Virus record (IMG/VR): IMGVR_UViG_3300037054_000148
Location: 124,001-188,000 of that record
DNA from: a virus
Strand: one strand, 5' to 3'
Length of the DNA: 64,000 bases
Below are positions 14,121 through 22,783 of the stretch, in pieces. Each line of letters begins with the position of its first letter. The first letter of the stretch is position 1. A program made the position numbers and the translations under genes. The notes under the pieces were generated by a model. It made no database searches, was not told the DNA's origin, and worked only from the letters and a program-made list of their open reading frames with translations.

Positions 14121-16856
14121 ATGGCACGAGTAGAAAAATCATTCACAACGCTAGGCTTGGAGGGCATCCTTCAGGGTGTCGTCGCTTGCCTCATTGATGC
14201 CGAGAAGAAGGCTCAGTCCTCTCGTGAGATTCAGTCTATTGATGTCAGTCGCCGTGGTCTCAGACAAGACCTCTACGTTGGCAAATTGATGGTGATCCCA
14301 GCTTCTGTCATGGATGAAATGGATAAGATTCCTGATCCGCTCCTCAAGGGCGCGGTTATCCGTCTCTTCGATGGAGAGGATGCCTCCTACCTGGAGATGC
14401 ACCGACTCAGCACGAGCGAGTTTGACAATTTGACTCCGAAAGAGATTAATGAATACAAGGATAAGGTGTTCAAGGATGCGGACGGAAAGATGGGGTGCAT
14501 CGTTATCTTCCAGCCAGCCTGGGGTAACGTTCGTGATCTTCATGCATTCCGTTTCACTAAGGAAGTCCCCAAACTGACTCTGCTGGTTCGTCACCTTGTA
14601 TTCTCCGCCTACTACAACCCCAGTCTTTCCGCATTGTTTGATACGCTAGCCGAAGACGCAATCAAACTGGATGCGGTGAACATCACCCACGATCACCTTG
14701 GCCCAGCTTATGAGTTTCAGTCTAAAGAGAATGTTTACCCTAAACTGGACAAACTGGCAAAGATTGCCGCCATCATGAAGATGAGCCCCGATGAGTTCAC
14801 TACAGCCTATCTGGAAGCCGCAGTGTGGACCGGAACGGATGAAACGGGTGAACCGCTGGATCGAGAAGGAAAATTCTCTATTGAGGATTTCTCCACCGAA
14901 GCTCTTCGAAAAGCTGAAGAAGATTGCACAGCCTTCATGGAGATGGCCGGTCCAGAATTGGACGCCCTGAGTTCCGATCAAGCGGGGCATCTGTTTTGGT
15001 TGAATCGTAACGGCCACGGCACCGGTTTCTGGGATGAGGATAAGCTCTCCCCAGAAGCTCAACAGTCCCTGGACAAACTAGCCCATTCATTTGGGGAATG
15101 TGATATGTATGTCAGTGATGACGGGGAGTTGGAACTCTCTGGAGGCCAGATTCCCGCACCCACTCCACAGCCTGGAAGTGGGCATATCCTCCCCAAGGAA
15201 TCTAAGTGGATTCGCCTAAACGCCGCCGCTCTGCCACTGATTTTGGCTGACAAGATCACACCTGAAGAGTCTAGTGTTTTTGACGAATTGACTATACAAT
15301 TAAAAAAAAAGACCGCTGGTAGCAAGACTGCTGTTGAAGTAGGGCCTTACGAAGGCTACTGCCCAATTTGTGGGACTCCTGGATGCCAGGGAGAGTGCTC
15401 CTCAGCCGGAACGGGGAATAAGGAAAATTTTACTGATCGAACCGCCACTGGGGATGCCGGTTCGGTAAGAATTCCCACCTCTCCTAATACCGGAACCCGA
15501 GCACAAGAAGATTTTCAGGATCCCGGTTCCCAACCGACTGAAGAGGAGCCGGTGCATTTTGGGTCAGCCAGGATGGCAGCTTTTTTAGAGAAAGTAGCAA
15601 GTGGTGAGGTTCTTAATGGGTATACACAGATGCGAGAGACTTTCAAATCTGACTTTGCTTCTAAGAACGAACCCACTAAGGAAACAGATCACGCAGAGGA
15701 TTTGGTCGCAAACAAGAAGGCAGCCGATCAGGCTGTTAGCTCTGCGGCTAACCGGCTGATAGAGCAGCATGAGGGGGAGTACCTCTCTAAAGAAAACTTG
15801 ATGCGACTCATATCCCACATGACGAACAATGTCAAAGCAGTGTTCTCCTTCCTAACACAGCAAGGGCTTCTTCAACCATACGGCAAGGATAGTTTCAAAG
15901 TTATGACCCGCACTGAGCAGGAGGATACCCATGGAGACGGGGTGTTCTGCCCTAACTGCGCTGGCCCTGGTGTTTCAATGGGGAACCTTGGTGGCCGTGA
16001 ACACTTCCGTTGTAGGAATTGCGGAACTGATTTCAGTCAAAAAACAGCCGGTGACGTTAAAACTGCGTCTACTCATAAGCTGGCCCTAACCTACATGCAT
16101 CCAGGTGAAGCCTTGGAGCAATTTTACCCGGAAATCCTGAAGGACACCTCTGACTATCCCATCGGTTACCCAGAGCGCAACTCCACCCCACCACCCCTCT
16201 CCTTGGAATTGCAGAATGAGCCGGGTGGCGAGTCTCAAGTAACGGACAAGGACTATAGTGATAATGGAATGAAGCACTCTTTAGGGGAGCCTGGACTGCT
16301 CCAAACTGAACAGGACAACTCCTCCGTTCCTCTCAAACCGAATGAACGTTCGATACGTGGTCCTTTCTTTTCTGACCAATTCTACCGAATCCACACAGAT
16401 ATTGAGCCAGCTTTACTGACCATGAAATCCTCTTTGGAGAACAAGACTGCGGCTGCCCCTGCCAAGGCGACTATTATAGCTGAGTTTCTCCGTAAACTAG
16501 CTGGTGAGATCGCTTCCTCCTTACTGGCCGCTTTTGTGGTAACAGACCGCCCCCTCTTTACCAACAGCCCCTCTTATTCAGTGGTAAACTTGGCAAATGA
16601 GTCTACGATTTGCCCCATGAACCCCCTGCTTACCAGCGGAGGGATGAGCCCCTATGTGGCTCAATTCAAGTCTCTGCTTTCCTCCGTCAATAGCGGAGAA
16701 CTCACTGAAGCAATCAACAACGCTTGGGCTCAGGGTGGGGTATGGCATGATGGTCCGGATGGCCGTTTCCTATACGAAATTTTCGTGAGAATCGAAAAAG
16801 TTGATCTGGAGACGCTGGATATCACGTATAAGTATATTACGGGAACCAAGGAGTAA
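14121..16856 (+). CDS. Large multi-domain phage protein with two zinc-ribbon-like motifs
   Basis: The 911-residue protein has at least four parts. The N-terminal 200 residues form an uncharacterised domain. Residues about 225-345 match a widespread phage domain marked by AYLEAAVWTGTDETGEPLD, GHLFWLNRNGHGTGFWDE and ECDMYVSDDGELEL. A first Cys cluster (YCPICGTPGCQGEC) follows near residue 410. A second, with FCPNCAGPG...FRCRNCGTDF, lies near 610-645. The C terminus is a separate domain with the helical segment IIAEFLRKLAGEI. The size and position among head genes suggest a virion or injected protein. Its activity is unknown. The 'NGHGTGFWD' domain is often found as a stand-alone phage protein, so this appears to be a fusion. 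Confidence 0.6.
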   Translation: MARVEKSFTTLGLEGILQGVVACLIDAEKKAQSSREIQSIDVSRRGLRQDLYVGKLMVIPASVMDEMDKIPDPLLKGAVIRLFDGEDASYLEMHRLSTSEFDNLTPKEINEYKDKVFKDADGKMGCIVIFQPAWGNVRDLHAFRFTKEVPKLTLLVRHLVFSAYYNPSLSALFDTLAEDAIKLDAVNITHDHLGPAYEFQSKENVYPKLDKLAKIAAIMKMSPDEFTTAYLEAAVWTGTDETGEPLDREGKFSIEDFSTEALRKAEEDCTAFMEMAGPELDALSSDQAGHLFWLNRNGHGTGFWDEDKLSPEAQQSLDKLAHSFGECDMYVSDDGELELSGGQIPAPTPQPGSGHILPKESKWIRLNAAALPLILADKITPEESSVFDELTIQLKKKTAGSKTAVEVGPYEGYCPICGTPGCQGECSSAGTGNKENFTDRTATGDAGSVRIPTSPNTGTRAQEDFQDPGSQPTEEEPVHFGSARMAAFLEKVASGEVLNGYTQMRETFKSDFASKNEPTKETDHAEDLVANKKAADQAVSSAANRLIEQHEGEYLSKENLMRLISHMTNNVKAVFSFLTQQGLLQPYGKDSFKVMTRTEQEDTHGDGVFCPNCAGPGVSMGNLGGREHFRCRNCGTDFSQKTAGDVKTASTHKLALTYMHPGEALEQFYPEILKDTSDYPIGYPERNSTPPPLSLELQNEPGGESQVTDKDYSDNGMKHSLGEPGLLQTEQDNSSVPLKPNERSIRGPFFSDQFYRIHTDIEPALLTMKSSLENKTAAAPAKATIIAEFLRKLAGEIASSLLAAFVVTDRPLFTNSPSYSVVNLANESTICPMNPLLTSGGMSPYVAQFKSLLSSVNSGELTEAINNAWAQGGVWHDGPDGRFLYEIFVRIEKVDLETLDITYKYITGTKE

Positions 16857-16859
16857 TTG

Positions 16860-17339
16860 ATGTCTGATACGAATATTGTCATCGCTCAACTGAAGAGTAT
16901 GATGAGTGAGGTTCTGGAACTTCGGGATCAAAAACCTGAAGCACAATCCAAGGCCATTGAACTCTTGAAAAATGTAATCAATGCTCTCCATCTGGGGCGT
17001 AAAACAGGGGCAAAGAGGGCTGCCACAGCCCCCAGGAGCTTTGATACCCCAGCCACCGAGTATTTGTACGGTCTGAAACCTGACCTCGAATCTGGCGACC
17101 CCAACCATGATAACGGCTGGTGGGGGCTTTATCTGGGTATGCTCTCAGAGGGCAGTCCAGAAGGTTCCGGTGTTTCCAGTGGGGCCGACTCTGATATGCT
17201 TAAGCGTAATCATGGTGCTATCATCCACGAAGCAGAAGATGGCTCTGTTACCGGTCAATTCTTTCCTCTTGAAGAAGATGCGGTTGACCAATGGGAAGAG
17301 TCTATCAGTGGCGACGAACCCGAACTTTCTCACATTTAA
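16860..17339 (+). CDS. Hypothetical protein
   Basis: The ATG at 16860 lies 6 bases after AAGGAG and is preferred over the TTG at 16857. The 159-residue protein starts with an amphipathic helix (IAQLKSMMSEVLELRDQK), passes through a short basic region (GRKTGAKRAAT) and ends in an acidic, glycine-rich part with WWGLYLG. No family is recognised. It is translationally coupled to the large protein upstream and precedes another WWG-containing protein, so the two may be related or interact. Confidence 0.55.
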   Translation: MSDTNIVIAQLKSMMSEVLELRDQKPEAQSKAIELLKNVINALHLGRKTGAKRAATAPRSFDTPATEYLYGLKPDLESGDPNHDNGWWGLYLGMLSEGSPEGSGVSSGADSDMLKRNHGAIIHEAEDGSVTGQFFPLEEDAVDQWEESISGDEPELSHI

Positions 17340-17351
17340 TAGAGGTAATAC

Positions 17352-18617
17352 ATGAAACTCTCACTCACTGCAAGACTTTTCCTGGCTGATGTCTCTGGGT
17401 CTACCAAGGCCACCATCGTACAGATGTACAAAGCCAAGCCCACTTTCCCCAAAGATGACGCTCAGATCGGAGCAGTTCTTGCAGCTTTGGACTCCACTCT
17501 CCCCCCAGGTCTTCCTCCCAATCGTCAGAAGGTTTATTTGAAATATTTGGCCAAGCAGCTTTGGGGCATCACCCCTCCAGGATTCGTTTTGAAGATGAGT
17601 CCGGAGGGGCAGATCGACTTCGAGGATAAGCCCCGTGTCAGTTCTACGCTGGCTAATTTTGAGCAGGCCGTTAAGGACCAGACTCTAACCGGAGAGGCTA
17701 CGAATGTGGAAGCCTATGCCACCCTATCAGATATGCAGGAAGCTGCTGCCACGGAGAAGGGACAGAAAGTCAAGGCTAAGTTCACCATTGATAACCTTCC
17801 TGAAGAGGCAGAGTCCTCTAAGGGCGGTCAGCCCGGTAATCCCCGGCAGGCCGTAGCTGAGGGCAGCAAGGTGATTGCCCAGGACGGACCCTGGAAGTGC
17901 TACAAGATTAATGCCGGTGATCCAAAAGGTAAAGAAGCTGGAAGTTGGCTGGGAATGAACGGCTGGTGGGGCGTGAGTTGGTGTGTGGGCCGCGATTACA
18001 GCGGTGATGCCTGGAAGAGCCGCCCTTACATGAACGAAGGGGATTTTTATTTCCTGGTTCGTGATGGCATTAGCCGCTATGCCATTGCTACGGATGGATC
18101 CAAGGCGGATGTTTATAACCCTGCGGATGACGTGATTTGGCAGACCGGTGGAGCGAGTGGTGGAAACTTCCCGTCCCTGAAGGCCACAGCCAAGCAATTA
18201 GGGGCTGAGTTCAACGCAAGCTCTGTTTCTAGTCTTCCCCAAGAAGCTCTGGGTATCCTTCGTGCTGCTACGGCTGCTGACCCCTATCTGGCTGGTCTGA
18301 TCCCCCCAGACCAATTGAATGAGACTGACACATCCTCTCTGGACAAGGTTATTGCTTCTTGCCCTGCTGAGGGGTTGGTGAAGGATCTGAACTCCAACTC
18401 AGGCTATCGTGGCAAGGGAGTGACGGCTGGCATCATCAATCGTTGCGTGGCCAAGAATAATAAATTTGGCGCAAAGGATTTTTCCACTGTTTGGGATCAG
18501 TTCGGGGAGCAGGCTATGATCATGTATATTGAAGCTCTTGCCTCCAATGGTTACAAAGAGCTACCCCCCACATTGGAGGCTTACTTTGTCAAGGAGGCGG
18601 AGAACTTCGAGTTCTAA
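17352..18617 (+). CDS. Hypothetical protein with a WCVGRDY-type domain
   Basis: The 421-residue protein has an N-terminal helical region with YLKYLAKQLW, a charged linker, and at residues about 190-265 a domain with GWWGVSWCVGRDY, GDFYFLVRDGISRYAIATDG and VYNPADD. Phage proteins with a similar 'WC...Y...G.(L/F)Y.(L)..G..YA' pattern are common in large phages and in polyvalent proteins, and their role is unknown. The C terminus is helical (FGEQAMIMYIEALASNGY). It is followed by the large terminase gene, with GAAAGTAAGG between. Confidence 0.6.
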   Translation: MKLSLTARLFLADVSGSTKATIVQMYKAKPTFPKDDAQIGAVLAALDSTLPPGLPPNRQKVYLKYLAKQLWGITPPGFVLKMSPEGQIDFEDKPRVSSTLANFEQAVKDQTLTGEATNVEAYATLSDMQEAAATEKGQKVKAKFTIDNLPEEAESSKGGQPGNPRQAVAEGSKVIAQDGPWKCYKINAGDPKGKEAGSWLGMNGWWGVSWCVGRDYSGDAWKSRPYMNEGDFYFLVRDGISRYAIATDGSKADVYNPADDVIWQTGGASGGNFPSLKATAKQLGAEFNASSVSSLPQEALGILRAATAADPYLAGLIPPDQLNETDTSSLDKVIASCPAEGLVKDLNSNSGYRGKGVTAGIINRCVAKNNKFGAKDFSTVWDQFGEQAMIMYIEALASNGYKELPPTLEAYFVKEAENFEF

Positions 18618-18640
18618 GCTGACTGAGAAAGTAAGGTAAT

Positions 18641-20494
18641 GTGAGTAGCAGACAGAGATTTAGCCAAAAGTCAAGGGAGTCGGTGCTGGGTGGGTTGGTT
18701 GATACTCACATCACAGACAGTACAACTCTGCTTAATGCCCTGGAATTCATTGAATCTCCTAGTGGGCTGAATATAACCTTATACCCAGTTCAGCGTGTTT
18801 TGATCAAATTGATATTTGGCATTCCGATGGACTGGGACGAACGGGAAGTGCCCGTTTACGACCAATTCTGTGAAAAGCTCCTCTTTACTTTTACAGAACG
18901 TGAATATATCCGTTATGTATTCGAGAAGGGTCGGATCAACATCCCCACCTGGGAGGATGCCAACCCGCTGGGATATAATGAGATTGACATGATTGTCGGT
19001 CGCCGTGGTGGTAAGAGCGTTGTGGTCGCCGCAGTTGCTGCCTACAAGCTCTACCTCTTGTTAAGCCATCGAGACCCCCAGGAATACTACGGCTTGGTCC
19101 CCGGTTCCCCGATTGATCTGACTATGATGGCCCAGGATTCCAAGGGGTCTAGTCGGCTTTATGATCAGCTTAAAGAGGATATCAACCGAGCCCCCTTCTT
19201 CGCCCCTTACATTAAATCCATGACAGGTGAGGAGATGACCTTCATCTCTGAATCTGACCGTGGTAAGCGAGAACTCACCCCCTCCATCAAAGCCGCCGCT
19301 TACCCCTGCACCACTAATGCCGTGCGTGGACCCAGCAGTTATTTCCTAGCCTTGGACGAGTTTGCTCACTATCGGCAGCAGATCGGTTCCACCTCTGATG
19401 AGATGTATTCCGCCGCCGCCCCCGCTACTATGCAATTCAAGGGTGGAGGAACCCGTGACGGTCTGAGGGAAAGTATGATTTTTATCATAACTTCCCCAGT
19501 AAATAAAATTGGTAAGTACTATACTTTGTTCAGGGATGCTTTATTGGAAGGCCCTTCTAGTCCTGTCCTAGCCTTCCAATGCTCAACCGCAGAGATGAAC
19601 CCTCGCTCCGACACTCCGTTCTTGAAGAAGGAGTACAAGGATAATCCTGAAAAGTTCAAGGCTGAGTATGGTGGGGAGTTTCTGGATGCATCTGAGACCT
19701 ATGTTAAAGGTTTAACGATTGATGAGTGTGTTGACCAAGATCGGGGTAATGTGACTATCCTCACTTCTTCTATGATAGGCCACAATTACTTCTGGGGTCT
19801 TGATTTGGGTATGAAACATGACGCTACGGCCCTTGCGGTCTGCCACTGGGAGGGGGGTCAGAACAAGGCATGGCTCGTATATGATTACATTGATAGGTTA
19901 ATGGTGGGCCTGGGTAAATATAAAGATGTTGCTGAACTTCCACTAGATGATGTGCTGGACTGGCTAAAGGACGCACATGCAATGCTCCCCTGCTTCCAGG
20001 GTGTGACTGACCAGTATGGTGGTTCCCTTCTGGTTCAGCTACTGAATGCAAATCAGGTAACTGGGATTGAGTTGCTTCATTTGACCTCTGGTGTTAACTC
20101 GCAAATGTACCTCACACTTAAAACTCTCATGGAGAATCGTCAGGTAAAGTTCCCTAATGTGTCTGCATTTGTCTTAGAAATGAAGCTCCTGGAAGCCTCT
20201 TTCATTAATAAATATCAGGTTATCGTTAAGGCTCCGACCGAAAAAGATGCTCATGATGATATGGCAGATGCGGCAGCTCTTGCAGCCTATAAAGCTCAGC
20301 TATGGGCCATAGGTGACGGTAAGCGTGTCATGTGGGACATCATGCAAGGGGTTCCGCAAAACATGATCCCCGGCACTATCAGGGGTGGGTGGGATATGAA
20401 TGGCTCCCTTGCCCATCTCAGATCCTACGAACGACAGCTTCAACATCAATTAAATCCCTATGGTGCGGTTCAAAACCCATGGAGAAGACATTAG
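18641..20494 (+). CDS. terL: Terminase large subunit
   Basis: The 617-residue packaging motor pumps DNA into the procapsid through the portal and cuts concatemers. The ATPase domain has a Walker A-like VGRRGGKSVV (about residues 124-133), Walker B YFLALDEFAHY (about 233-243) and a downstream coupling motif (FIITSPVNK). The RuvC-like nuclease domain has the first acidic strand DLGMKHDATALAV, a middle acid in TDQYGG, and the last acids in DAHDDMADAAALA. It starts at GTG, 5 bases after AAGG. The usual length of such proteins is 500-700 residues, so it appears complete and without intein. No small terminase was recognised next to it. Confidence 0.95.
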   Translation: MSSRQRFSQKSRESVLGGLVDTHITDSTTLLNALEFIESPSGLNITLYPVQRVLIKLIFGIPMDWDEREVPVYDQFCEKLLFTFTEREYIRYVFEKGRINIPTWEDANPLGYNEIDMIVGRRGGKSVVVAAVAAYKLYLLLSHRDPQEYYGLVPGSPIDLTMMAQDSKGSSRLYDQLKEDINRAPFFAPYIKSMTGEEMTFISESDRGKRELTPSIKAAAYPCTTNAVRGPSSYFLALDEFAHYRQQIGSTSDEMYSAAAPATMQFKGGGTRDGLRESMIFIITSPVNKIGKYYTLFRDALLEGPSSPVLAFQCSTAEMNPRSDTPFLKKEYKDNPEKFKAEYGGEFLDASETYVKGLTIDECVDQDRGNVTILTSSMIGHNYFWGLDLGMKHDATALAVCHWEGGQNKAWLVYDYIDRLMVGLGKYKDVAELPLDDVLDWLKDAHAMLPCFQGVTDQYGGSLLVQLLNANQVTGIELLHLTSGVNSQMYLTLKTLMENRQVKFPNVSAFVLEMKLLEASFINKYQVIVKAPTEKDAHDDMADAAALAAYKAQLWAIGDGKRVMWDIMQGVPQNMIPGTIRGGWDMNGSLAHLRSYERQLQHQLNPYGAVQNPWRRH

Positions 20495-20503
20495 AAATCA
20501 AAA

Positions 20504-20531
20504 CTTTCCTCTGCTATGATAGAGAGGAAAG
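20504..20531 (+). promoter_or_regulatory. Leader hairpin containing the ribosome binding site
   Basis: CTTTCCTCT (20504-20512) pairs perfectly with AGAGGAAAG (20523-20531) around a 10-base loop. The 3' arm is the Shine-Dalgarno of the GTG start at 20535, so folding would hide it. Confidence 0.6.
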
Positions 20532-20534
20532 CGT

Positions 20535-20732
20535 GTGTCAGACTCTGATGAACTGCTATTCAAAATCCAACAGGATATCGAGCATCTGACTAATAGGGTT
20601 GGTCAGATAGAAGAGGATACAGGCTCCTTAGTAATGGTTCAAAGCCGAATCTTGAATTCTTTAAATGATTTGCAGACTTCTGTATTAAAAGTGCGTGAAG
20701 CCCTATTGAGAGTGAGAGAGAAACTAGGATGA
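20535..20732 (+). CDS. Small coiled-coil protein
   Basis: The 65-residue protein starts at GTG, 4 bases after GAGGAAAG. Nearly the whole chain is one amphipathic helix with heptad spacing of hydrophobic residues (IQQDIEHLTNRVGQIEE, LNSLNDLQTSVLKVREAL). It overlaps the next gene by ATGA and probably binds that coiled-coil membrane protein. Small coiled-coil proteins with this layout occur next to phage lysis or membrane proteins, but no lysis motif is seen. The ribosome site lies in a hairpin, hinting at translational control. Confidence 0.65.
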   Translation: MSDSDELLFKIQQDIEHLTNRVGQIEEDTGSLVMVQSRILNSLNDLQTSVLKVREALLRVREKLG

Positions 20733-21412
20733 GCGAAGAACTGTTCGATGACGAAGAGACCACCGAGAGTGGGAAAAAATCTGGCCCTCGGTTCTTACCG
20801 AGCAAGACCACTATAAAGGATGATCTTCAAGAAATTTATGACACCGAACGCCAGATCGGCTCTGCGGTATTCAAACTCCACCAACTTATCGGTCAGGTGC
20901 AGGAGACATTGGGCAAGAAAGCCGATTCAGAAGAGGTTAGCGAGGGCCTTGAGGATCTCAACCTCTATCTTGAGACCAATAGTAAAGCTGTGCAGGACCG
21001 TCTGACAGAGATCAAGGCGGCGGCGGATGTGTTTACCAACCACTTGGCTAAAATCGATAATGATTGGCTTCGGGTGCAAAGGGCAACCAACGAGACCCTC
21101 AGATCTCATGGAATTGACCCCCAGACCCTGGCTGAGGAATCAGACAAAATAAAAAAACTTGGGCGATGGATGACGGCAATCCAGATGGTTGGAGTATCAA
21201 TCATAGTGACCCTCATTTCGGCCTGGATTATGTCCTCGGTCAGCAAAACGATTGTCACCGACCAGAAAGCAGTAAATGATCAATTATTGCAACAGAACCA
21301 ACAAATTTTGTTGCAAAATCAGCAGCTTGAACGCACAATGGAAGAGCACATACTCTTGGACGAACAGAAGTTCAGGCGTAGTAATGACCATTCTCCGGAA
21401 CACTCCCACTAG
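20729..21412 (+). CDS. Coiled-coil protein with one membrane segment
   Basis: The 227-residue protein has an acidic N terminus, a long helical region (residues 30-140) with coiled-coil spacing, one clear transmembrane segment (MVGVSIIVTLISAWIMSSV, about 152-170), and a glutamine-rich coiled coil after it (DQLLQQNQQILLQNQQLERTM). The tail is rich in His and Ser. It overlaps the preceding small coiled-coil gene by ATGA. Topology and function are unknown. A membrane-anchored trimeric or dimeric coiled coil is suggested; a spanin-like or host-membrane tether role is possible but unproven. Confidence 0.65.
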   Translation: MSEELFDDEETTESGKKSGPRFLPSKTTIKDDLQEIYDTERQIGSAVFKLHQLIGQVQETLGKKADSEEVSEGLEDLNLYLETNSKAVQDRLTEIKAAADVFTNHLAKIDNDWLRVQRATNETLRSHGIDPQTLAEESDKIKKLGRWMTAIQMVGVSIIVTLISAWIMSSVSKTIVTDQKAVNDQLLQQNQQILLQNQQLERTMEEHILLDEQKFRRSNDHSPEHSH

Positions 21413-21444
21413 GCAAAAATTTCCGTATAGGTTTTCGCTGGGAA

Positions 21445-21457
21445 GTGGGTATAATAG
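21445..21457 (+). promoter_or_regulatory. Promoter -10-like element GTGGGTATAATAG
   Basis: A consensus TATAAT box in a GTGGG context lies 25 bp before the TTG start of a sigma-like gene. The same 13 bases occur at 36950-36962. No good -35 is visible at the usual spacing, so it may be an extended -10 or use a phage factor. Confidence 0.45.
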
Positions 21458-21481
21458 GTTGCAGGACCACAGGAGGTTTTC

Positions 21482-22294
21482 TTGACAGACTCTTTTGTTT
21501 TCTCTTCAAAAATGCTAGGACACGGCTCAGATGCTGTGCCTGAGTACGAGGGTGAGCCGTTCACTGGGGACGGAACTCACTTCATCGGTCAGGACGGATT
21601 CGTCGTTCCGGCAAACTTCATCGAGTTCTTCGAACGCTACCCCGTGTACGTTCGGAACTGGGTGTCGAAGAAACTCCGCAAGTGCAGCAGCCATCCGGAT
21701 GTGGAGGACTGGACCCAAACGCTGCTGACCCACTTGTACCAGCTTCATCACGGGCGCACCATCAAAGGGGGTGAAGGTGAGGAGGATCGTGAAATCGGTG
21801 GAACTCTCTATAAATTGGGGTTCACGGACGTAATCCATGCCTTCAACCCATGGGCACAGCATGGAGCCTCGGCTCGTCGGTTTTTCAATTTCGTCAACAC
21901 GTGCCTGAGCAACAAGTACATCAGCCTTCGGTCCAAGTATGGCAAGGATGCGACCAGCCACTCCCTGTTCAGCCTGGATTCTCCCACTCCCATCCAGGGC
22001 ATGGATGAGTCCAATGGCCCCATCAGCCGTGAATACCTGCTGATGGACCGCTCTAGTCTCTATCGGGATCAGGTGGCTGAGAACCGCCCTCTCACTGCTG
22101 ATGATGTGTTCGTCCAGCAGTTCAGGGATTTCGTGGAGCGGAAGGATCCGAATCTGCTCCCTCTGGTTAGTGCGATCATGAACAAGGATAAGGTGGATGA
22201 GATCCTGGAGGTGCTGGGTTATGACCAGAACCGCTACCTTCGTGACCGGAAGAAGCTGATCCGGCTTTCCAAGTCGTTCCAGGCAGGGGACTAA
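21482..22294 (+). CDS. Sigma-factor-like protein
   Basis: The 270-residue protein starts at TTG, 5 bases after AGGAGG. After an N-terminal extension it has a region-2-like block (FFERYPVYVRNWVSKKLRK, then HPDVEDWTQTLLTHLYQL), which matches the sigma-70 pattern in which an acidic D-ED motif precedes a helix contacting core polymerase. The segment FNPWAQHGASARRFFNFVNTC resembles the FDP...F..Y(L) helix. A region-4-like helical end follows (DEILEVLGYDQNRYLRDRKKLI). It shares this layout with the protein at 9102. It likely directs host RNA polymerase to a class of phage promoters. The GC-rich codon use differs slightly from its AT-richer neighbours. Confidence 0.65.
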   Translation: MTDSFVFSSKMLGHGSDAVPEYEGEPFTGDGTHFIGQDGFVVPANFIEFFERYPVYVRNWVSKKLRKCSSHPDVEDWTQTLLTHLYQLHHGRTIKGGEGEEDREIGGTLYKLGFTDVIHAFNPWAQHGASARRFFNFVNTCLSNKYISLRSKYGKDATSHSLFSLDSPTPIQGMDESNGPISREYLLMDRSSLYRDQVAENRPLTADDVFVQQFRDFVERKDPNLLPLVSAIMNKDKVDEILEVLGYDQNRYLRDRKKLIRLSKSFQAGD

Positions 22295-22330
22295 CAACGT
22301 CAACATCACTTCAAACCCGGAGGAGTTTAA

Positions 22331-22663
22331 ATGAGTAAGGCCAATAAGATTCAGGGAACCCCGAAACCAGCCGATGTGAAGCGGGTTGACTCACCTGATC
22401 TGCACCATCTTAAGGCTCGTCAGCGCAAGGTGTACCCACCACATATGCAAGTGCGAAGATGTGGAAACGGGGACTTCTTCGTCAAGCCGCATGGACTCCC
22501 CCACCTTAACCACTGGATCTACTATGACCACTGGGTGGATCGGAAAGACTTGCCGAGCATTATCCACTGGTTTGAGGGGCGCTACCCCGAAACCTGTGGT
22601 TTACCAGTTCGATTCATCAATTGTCCCCCCTTCGAGTGCGGACGGGAAGCTATTCCCAATTGA
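22331..22663 (+). CDS. Small basic hypothetical protein
   Basis: The 110-residue protein starts at ATG after GGAGG. It is basic and rich in His, Trp and Tyr (GLPHLNHWIYYDHWVDRKDL), with two cysteines near the C terminus (INCPPFECG). No family is recognised. It follows the sigma-like gene by 36 bp in the same direction and ends just upstream of a tRNA-like element, so both may be cotranscribed. Confidence 0.6.
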   Translation: MSKANKIQGTPKPADVKRVDSPDLHHLKARQRKVYPPHMQVRRCGNGDFFVKPHGLPHLNHWIYYDHWVDRKDLPSIIHWFEGRYPETCGLPVRFINCPPFECGREAIPN

Positions 22664-22668
22664 AGTAA

Positions 22669-22783
22669 AAGTGCGGATGACCTGGGACCACGGCTCCCAT
22701 GCCTCACGGCGGGTCATCTCCTGGGTAGCGGGTGGGGTTAAACTCCCCGTCTGCGGAAAGGTTCGAATCCTTTCGCACCTACA
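22669..22783 (+). tRNA. tRNA-like element of unusual length
   Basis: The 3' end is convincingly tRNA-like: AAAGG-TTCGAAT-CCTTT forms a T arm with the invariant loop, followed by CGCACCT, which pairs with AAGTGCG at 22669 except for one position. An anticodon-like hairpin (GGGG-TTAAACT-CCCC) precedes the T arm. However, the element is about 113 nt, and the middle holds an extra stem (GATGACC/GGTCATC) and TGGGA/TCCCA, so I cannot draw a normal D arm. It may be an aberrant tRNA, a tRNA with an insertion, or a tRNA mimic. CCA is not encoded. Its 3' end overlaps the last codons of the opposing endonuclease gene. Confidence 0.45.

Noticed and set aside
21527-22309. A 260-codon minus-strand frame opposite the sigma-like gene
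   Set aside because: It is a codon-bias shadow: the plus-strand gene has AGGAGG, a sigma-like layout and operon context.
22700-22712. A selenocysteine or opal suppressor tRNA based on a TCA triplet in a small loop
   Set aside because: The TCA loop is only 4 bases with 3-bp arms (GCC/GGC), not a 7-base anticodon loop. The T arm is real but this reading of the anticodon is not.
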